Position numbers and translations under genes: made by a program. 53,304 nucleotides of DNA from Oscillospiraceae bacterium (lineage in GTDB: Bacteria > Bacillota > Clostridia > Oscillospirales > Oscillospiraceae): the NCBI GenBank assembly GCA_022792555.1, contig JAAWBF010000007.1:1-53304 (forward strand). The letters are read 5' to 3'. This document shows positions 49,064 to 53,304 of the stretch, in pieces. Every line of letters begins with the position of its first letter. Position 1 is the first letter of the stretch. The notes under the pieces were generated by a model. It was given only the letters and a program-made list of their open reading frames with translations. It was not told the DNA's origin and did no database searches.

Positions 49064-49261
49064 ATGAAGGTAGAACTCAAGCTGGAGCGGTGCAAGGAGT
49101 GCGGCCTGTGCATCCACCACTGCCCAAAGCACGCAATCAGCAAATCGGAGCACCTCAACGCCAACGGTTATTATGCAGTCCAAATCAACGATGAACTGTG
49201 TATTGCCTGCGGGATCTGCTACACCACTTGTCCCGATGGTGTGTTCCATGTACTAGGCTGA
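49064..49261 (+). CDS. 2-oxoacid:ferredoxin oxidoreductase, ferredoxin-like (delta) subunit
   Basis: 65-aa protein with two [4Fe-4S] motifs, CKECGLCIHHCP and CIACGICYTTCP, as in KorD/VorD/PorD subunits. It passes electrons from the TPP-containing core to soluble ferredoxin. The ATG at 49064 has GGAGGGG 6 nt upstream. First gene of the four-gene operon. Confidence 0.92.
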   Translation: MKVELKLERCKECGLCIHHCPKHAISKSEHLNANGYYAVQINDELCIACGICYTTCPDGVFHVLG

Positions 49262-49283
49262 GCGGAAAGGAGAGGAAAAGCAC

Positions 49284-50345
49284 ATGGTAGAAATGATGAA
49301 GGGCAACGAGGCCATCGCGGAGGCGGCGATACGCGCCGGAGCGCGCTTTTATGCCGGTTATCCCATCACGCCCTCCAGTGAGATCATGGAGTATCTGTCC
49401 TGGCGCATGGCGGAGGTCGGCGGCTCTTTTGTCCAGGCAGAGAGCGAACTGGCCGGCATCAACATGGTGATCGGTGCCTCCGCCTGCGGCGTGCGGGCGC
49501 TGACAGCCTCCTCCGGACCGGGCATCTCCCTCAAACAGGAGGGAATCTCCACGCTGTGTGATGAGGGCCTGCCCGCTGTGGTCATTACCCAGGTCCGCTA
49601 TGGAAACGGTCTGGGAACCCTGTTTACATCCCAGTGTGACTACAACCGGGAGACTCGGGGCGGTGGACAAGGCGACTATCGCTGCATTGTACTGTGTCCC
49701 TCATCTGTCCAGGAGTATGTGGACCTTATGCTGCCTGCCTACGAGCTGTCAGAAAAATATCGGATTGTCGTGATTATGATGGGCGAAGGCACCTTGGGAC
49801 AAATGATGGAGCCGGTGGAGCTGCCCGATTTCGTGGAGATAAAGCGTACACCCTGGGCGCTGAATGGCCACTATACATATAAAAAGATCGGCATTTTTGA
49901 GCGTGATTCCATGGCGGAGGCTGTGGAGCTTCGGGCAAAGTACGATGAAATAAAAGAGAAGGAACAGCGCTGGGAAGAGGAGTCTATCCAGGACGCCGAC
50001 TATGTCTTTGTGGCCTACGGCGTGCCTGGCCGCGCTACCCTCGGAGCGGTGCGGGAACTGCGCAATGCCGGGGAGAAGGTGGGGCTGATCCGTCCTGTTA
50101 CCGCCTGGCCTTATCCGGAAAAGGCCTTTGCCCGGATTAACCCCAATGTGAAGGGAATCATCACCGTGGAAGAGAACGCCACGGGACAGATGATCGACGA
50201 CGCCGCCTTGTCCATCAAAAAAACCCACAAGGACCGCAACATTCCCGCCTACGCCCTGACCTATGTCTACAACACACCTCCCATCGGTCGAATCAAGGAG
50301 GATTACTTCAAGGTCAAACGTGGCGAAATAAAGGAGGTCTATTGA
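49284..50345 (+). CDS. 2-oxoacid:ferredoxin oxidoreductase, alpha subunit
   Basis: 353-aa subunit containing the pyrimidine-binding and transketolase C-terminal-like domains. It has GNEAIAEAAIRAGARFYAGYPITPSSEIMEY at the N-terminus and the GPGISLKQEG region typical of KorA/VorB. With beta it decarboxylates a 2-oxoacid to acyl-CoA. Whether pyruvate, branched-chain or 2-oxoglutarate-type substrates are used cannot be read; the layout is of the KorA/VorB type. AAAGGAGAGG precedes the start. Confidence 0.93.
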   Translation: MVEMMKGNEAIAEAAIRAGARFYAGYPITPSSEIMEYLSWRMAEVGGSFVQAESELAGINMVIGASACGVRALTASSGPGISLKQEGISTLCDEGLPAVVITQVRYGNGLGTLFTSQCDYNRETRGGGQGDYRCIVLCPSSVQEYVDLMLPAYELSEKYRIVVIMMGEGTLGQMMEPVELPDFVEIKRTPWALNGHYTYKKIGIFERDSMAEAVELRAKYDEIKEKEQRWEEESIQDADYVFVAYGVPGRATLGAVRELRNAGEKVGLIRPVTAWPYPEKAFARINPNVKGIITVEENATGQMIDDAALSIKKTHKDRNIPAYALTYVYNTPPIGRIKEDYFKVKRGEIKEVY

Positions 50346-50346
50346 T

Positions 50347-51102
50347 ATGGCTGCCACCCGCGAAAGAAAAGTCCCTGTCCTGGTCGATAAGCCAATGGAC
50401 TTCTGCCCCGGCTGTGGCCACGGTATCATCAGCCGCCTGATCATGGAATGCCTGGAGGAACTGGGTCAACTGGAAAACATTATCTTTCCCATTGGGGTAG
50501 GCTGCTCCTCCAATCTAGGTGCCGGGTTGGAGTGCGACCGGCTCCACTGTTGCCATGGCCGCGCCGCGGCGGTGGCCACTGGAATGAAGCGAGTGAATCC
50601 TGATGTATTGGTCGTCACCTACCAGGGTGACGGCGATGCCTATAACATCGGGATCGCGGAAACCTTCAGCGCCGCCTACCGCGGAGAGCACATCACCGTC
50701 ATCACGATCAATAACACCAACTTTGGTATGACCGGCGGGCAGATGGCCGTAACCACTATGGAGGGTCAAAAGACCAGCACTACCGTCCACGGACGAGACT
50801 GCGGCGTCACTGGTTTCCCTCTCCGTTTCCCAGAGATGGTCGCTCGGGAGTTCCCCAATGTGGCGTATGCCGCCCGGGGCACCGTCACCACGCCGGCCCA
50901 GATCAACCGGCTGAAGGGATACATCAAAAATGCTCTAGAGGCCCAGATCAACCATGAGGGCTATTCCATCGTGGAGGTGCTCTCTCCCTGCCCGGTGAAC
51001 TGGGGTCTGAGTCCGGTGAAGGCTATGGAGCGGATCGAGCAGGAGCTTATCCCATGCTATCCGATCGGCGAATTTAAAAAGAGAGGAGAGGGTAACGTAT
51101 GA
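50347..51102 (+). CDS. 2-oxoacid:ferredoxin oxidoreductase, beta (TPP-binding) subunit
   Basis: 251-aa TPP subunit. It has CPGCGHG at the N-terminus (cluster/TPP-site cysteines), the TPP-Mg motif GDGDAYNIG continuing to NNTNFGMTGGQ, and CPVNWGLSP. It follows alpha by 1 nt and overlaps gamma (ATGATG), so subunits are produced in step. Confidence 0.95.
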   Translation: MAATRERKVPVLVDKPMDFCPGCGHGIISRLIMECLEELGQLENIIFPIGVGCSSNLGAGLECDRLHCCHGRAAAVATGMKRVNPDVLVVTYQGDGDAYNIGIAETFSAAYRGEHITVITINNTNFGMTGGQMAVTTMEGQKTSTTVHGRDCGVTGFPLRFPEMVAREFPNVAYAARGTVTTPAQINRLKGYIKNALEAQINHEGYSIVEVLSPCPVNWGLSPVKAMERIEQELIPCYPIGEFKKRGEGNV

Positions 51103-51638
51103 TGTCGGAAATCATTTTTGCTGGTTCTGGCGGACAGGGCGTACTGACCTGCGGCCTGATCATCTCCAATATCGCGGCAAGCGAGGGGATGAATGTCACC
51201 TGGGTGCCCTCTTATGGATCCGCCATGCGCGGCGGTACCGCAAACTGCACAGTAAAATATTCCTCTGATAACTATATTTACAATCCGTCCCCTGAATGCC
51301 CCAATATGCTATTGGCTATGAACCAGCCCTCCTTTGTCAAGTTTCTTCCTATGGTAGCACCTGGTGGCACGGTGTTGATCGGCGACACGGTGGAAATTCC
51401 GGACAACGCCAGGACAGACGTCACCTATGTCAAGGTCAACTGTACGGAGATCGCCGTTGGCCTGAACAATCCCAAGGGTGCCAATATAGTCATGACCGGG
51501 GCCATCATCAAGCTCATGGAAGACTTTAAGCATGACGCCGCGATTCAGTCCATGAACAACATGTTTGAGAAAAAGGGCAAAGGCAAGTTTAACGCCGCAA
51601 ACATGGCGGCCTTTGATGCCGGCTACAACGCTGTTTAA
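51099..51638 (+). CDS. 2-oxoacid:ferredoxin oxidoreductase, gamma subunit
   Basis: 179-aa CoA-interacting gamma subunit, with the N-terminal FAGSGGQGVLTCGLIISNIAA and the YGSAMRGGTANCTVKYS motif. It completes the delta-alpha-beta-gamma set, so the complex should be functional. It ends 50 nt before a strong hairpin terminator. Confidence 0.95.
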   Translation: MMSEIIFAGSGGQGVLTCGLIISNIAASEGMNVTWVPSYGSAMRGGTANCTVKYSSDNYIYNPSPECPNMLLAMNQPSFVKFLPMVAPGGTVLIGDTVEIPDNARTDVTYVKVNCTEIAVGLNNPKGANIVMTGAIIKLMEDFKHDAAIQSMNNMFEKKGKGKFNAANMAAFDAGYNAV

Positions 51639-51687
51639 CCTAAACATAGGCGCGGTATAGGAGCCAAGTCTGGTCAAAAGAAAAATG

Positions 51688-51735
51688 GAACAGGCTGCGG
51701 GCCTTCCACAGTTGTGGGAGGCCCGCAGCCTGTTC
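51688..51735 (+). terminator. Long hairpin terminator of the oxidoreductase operon
   Basis: GAACAGGCTGCGGGCCT (51688-51704) pairs with AGGCCCGCAGCCTGTTC (51719-51735), and TCCACA/TGTGG inside pairs further, giving a nearly continuous 22-bp stem. There is no long T-run, but the stability is very high. Confidence 0.75.
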
Positions 51736-51896
51736 TATGCAGCCTGTCGAAAACATGCAGTTGAAACCAACCTGTGACACCGGAACCCAACGCTTGACAG
51801 AGGCATAAGATGCCATGGGTGCTTCGCCGGGGAGAGCCTCCTGCTGGTGAAAATTAGCGGGAGCAATATCATGATGACTTCAAAGGAGGTCCCACT

Positions 51897-52988
51897 ATGG
51901 TGAGCGTCAGCTTGTGCATGATTGTAAAAAATGAGGAGGATGTGCTGGAGCGGTGTTTGAACAGCATATCCCATCTAGTAGATGAGATCGTCATCGTAGA
52001 CACTGGCTCCACTGACCGTACAAAGGAGATTGCCGCCCAATTTACCGATTTGATTTTTGATTTCACCTGGCGTGATGATTTTGCTGCCGCTCGGAATGAG
52101 TCCTTCTCTCACGCGTCTATGGACTACTGCATGTGGCTAGATGCCGACGACGTGTTTCTAAATGAGGATCAGAAGACGTTCCTTACCTTGAAAGAGACTC
52201 TGGACCCTGCAGTCTCTGTGGTCATGGCTCCTTATCATACCGGCTTTGACGAGCGTGGCCGTGTAACTTTCTCTTACTATCGGGAACGCCTTATCAAAAA
52301 CCGAACTGGAATGAGTTGGGTAGGGGCTGTTCACGAGGTTGTCACGCCAGTGGGGAAGATCTTTTATGCGGACTTTGCCGTTACTCACCACAAGACCAGA
52401 CCCTCCGACCCTGATAGAAACCTGCGGATCTATCAGGCGCAGCTGGATGCTGGAAAGGTGCTGGATCCCCGTGAGCAATTCTACTATGGCCGTGAGCTCT
52501 ATTACCACCATTGCTGGGAGGAAGCCCTGGGAGTTTTTGAGCGGTTTTTGGAGGAAGGTCGGGGCTGGGTAGAGAACAACATTGACGCCTGCTGTCACTA
52601 CGCCTACTGTCAGAAGGAGTTGGGACATGAGCAGGCGGCGTTGGCGGCGTTGTTCCGAACGTTTGCTTATGACCGGCCACGAGCTGAGGTATGTTGTGAA
52701 ATTGGCCTCTGGTTTTTCCAGAAAGAGAAGTACCAGCAGGCCGCCTACTGGTACGCCATGGCCCTGACCTGTGTCCGGGACGACCGTAGGGGCGGCTTCG
52801 TCTCCCCGGACTGCTATGGCTACCTCCCATGTATCCAACTGTGTGTCTGCTACAGCCGCCTGGGTGACCAGAAAAAAGCGGAAGCGTTCAACGAGCTGGC
52901 CGCTTTCTGCAAACCGGATTCTCCGACGGTACACTATAACCGGACTGTTTTTCAAGCCATGTCGGAACAGACAGCGTACAAGGGTTAG
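51897..52988 (+). CDS. Glycosyltransferase family 2 with TPR-like C-terminus
   Basis: 363-aa protein. Residues 1-230 are a GT-A domain (VSLCMIVKNEEDVLERCL, IVDTGSTDRT, MWLDADDVF), with the KTRPSDPDRNLRIYQAQL segment typical of TPR-containing glycosyltransferases. Residues about 190-350 are helical repeats with TPR-like spacing. Relatives glycosylate proteins or peptides in some systems; no peptide substrate is seen nearby. AAAGGAGG lies 7 nt before the ATG. It is monocistronic. Confidence 0.88.
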   Translation: MVSVSLCMIVKNEEDVLERCLNSISHLVDEIVIVDTGSTDRTKEIAAQFTDLIFDFTWRDDFAAARNESFSHASMDYCMWLDADDVFLNEDQKTFLTLKETLDPAVSVVMAPYHTGFDERGRVTFSYYRERLIKNRTGMSWVGAVHEVVTPVGKIFYADFAVTHHKTRPSDPDRNLRIYQAQLDAGKVLDPREQFYYGRELYYHHCWEEALGVFERFLEEGRGWVENNIDACCHYAYCQKELGHEQAALAALFRTFAYDRPRAEVCCEIGLWFFQKEKYQQAAYWYAMALTCVRDDRRGGFVSPDCYGYLPCIQLCVCYSRLGDQKKAEAFNELAAFCKPDSPTVHYNRTVFQAMSEQTAYKG

Positions 52989-53124
52989 CCTTACCCTTTA
53001 CAACATACATCTTTATACATGTGTAAACCTGTGTGCAGTTTTGTGTGAAATTAGCTTTATTTTATGGATATCCTGTTTTCTGAATTGCATAGCGCATTAT
53101 GCTTCAAACCGTTGCGGCAGTAAG

Positions 53125-53159
53125 AAAACCACCGGAATTTTGATAAATCCGGTGGTTTT
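53125..53159. terminator. Terminator of tRNA-Pro
   Basis: AAAACCACCGGA (53125-53136) and TCCGGTGGTTTT (53148-53159) form a 12-bp stem. In the minus direction it is followed by TTTTC, ending the tRNA transcript; it can also end transcription from the left. Confidence 0.8.
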
Positions 53160-53163
53160 CTTT

Positions 53164-53240
53164 TGGTCGGAGTGCCGGGATTCGAACCCGGGGCCTCTTG
53201 GACCCGAACCAAGCGCGATACCAAGCTTCGCCACACCCCG
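53164..53240 (-). tRNA. tRNA-Pro (CGG)
   Basis: 77-nt minus-strand tRNA. The acceptor stem CGGGGTG pairs with CACTCCG (one G-T), the D arm is GCGA/TCGC, the anticodon stem CTTGG/CCAAG encloses TTCGGGT (anticodon CGG, complement of 53204-53206), and the T arm is CCGGG-TTCGAAT-CCCGG. The discriminator A and CCA are encoded (53164-53167). Confidence 0.95.
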
Positions 53241-53255
53241 CTAAAAGTCAAATAT

Positions 53256-53284
53256 ATTATAGTAGCTTTTGGCTGTATTGTCAA
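53256..53284 (-). promoter_or_regulatory. Consensus promoter of tRNA-Pro
   Basis: On the minus strand TTGACA (53279-53284), exactly 17 bp, TATAAT (53256-53261), 15 bp upstream of the mature tRNA 5' end. A full housekeeping consensus. Confidence 0.9.
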
Positions 53285-53304
53285 GAGATGATTTAAAAGA
53301 ATCC

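Noticed and set aside
51736-51896. Riboswitch upstream of the TPR glycosyltransferase
   Set aside because: A GGTGCTTCGCC stem and GGGGAGAG are present, but no known riboswitch core could be assembled.
1-53304. CRISPR arrays, insertion sequences or prophage
   Set aside because: No regularly spaced direct repeats, transposase motifs or phage structural genes were seen; the only recombinases are the pair at 25690-27686.

Overview
The window looks like chromosome of an anaerobic, GC-rich, gut-type Clostridia, most like the Oscillospiraceae (Flavonifractor/Lawsonibacter/Oscillibacter-like). The grounds are consensus sigma-A promoters and AGGAGG-type ribosome sites, an S-layer-homology/BspA-LRR surface protein, ferredoxin-linked 2-oxoacid metabolism, molybdenum hydroxylases fused to their [2Fe-2S] domains, and NhaC/IclR modules. 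The genus assignment is inference. No phage, insertion sequence or CRISPR array was seen.

Layout. (1) 165-1535: a lone dihydrolipoyl dehydrogenase. (2) 1745-3951, minus: an AmmeMemoRadiSam operon with its own promoter. (3) 4057-20552, minus: a large redox cluster. It begins at a consensus promoter (20640-20668) with an NDP-forming acyl-CoA synthetase and a crotonase. Two molybdenum hydroxylases follow (a Se-dependent-XDH-like enzyme and an aldehyde-oxidoreductase-like enzyme). Then come a set of accessory genes resembling the Desulfovibrio DVU_1553-1559 neighbourhood: a dicluster flavoprotein, small redox proteins, a C-GCAxxG-C-C protein, a TrsS-like radical SAM protein, and a fused methyltransferase/CoA ligase. 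An orphan PnrA/BMP-type lipoprotein lies among them. (4) 20877-25536: a secreted LRR-transglutaminase-SLH protein, a DUF4303-like protein, a stretch that looks like mobile-element debris, and a ZIP metal transporter.

(5) 25690-41480: a surface-polysaccharide locus. It opens with an intact tyrosine recombinase, then tandem terminators, then a second recombinase homologue that has lost nearly all catalytic residues and is the first gene of the rfbACB operon. At about 30170 the DNA becomes visibly AT-rich and stays so to about 41400. This part holds glycosyltransferases, a glycosyltransferase fused to an ABC-2 permease, its ATPase, a phosphoesterase, an epimerase, an ATP-grasp ligase, a decayed acyltransferase and a DegT aminotransferase. 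It reads as an exchangeable cassette for an ABC-exported glycan.

(6) 41635-51735: a catabolic regulon. Three operons are (a) CoA-transferase A/B, (b) NhaC antiporter, MFS carrier and FAD-linked 2-hydroxyacid dehydrogenase, and (c) a four-subunit 2-oxoacid:ferredoxin oxidoreductase. Each has, just after its -10 box, the same 19-bp imperfect palindrome (TGTTC-N9-GAACA) plus a third half-site. An IclR-family regulator lies between operons b and c. Together they would take up a 2-hydroxyacid, oxidise it to a 2-oxoacid, convert that to acyl-CoA and transfer the CoA. (7) 51897-53240: a family-2 glycosyltransferase with TPR-like repeats, and tRNA-Pro(CGG) with a consensus promoter and terminator.

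Most gene functions are family assignments made by reading the proteins; no database search was run.
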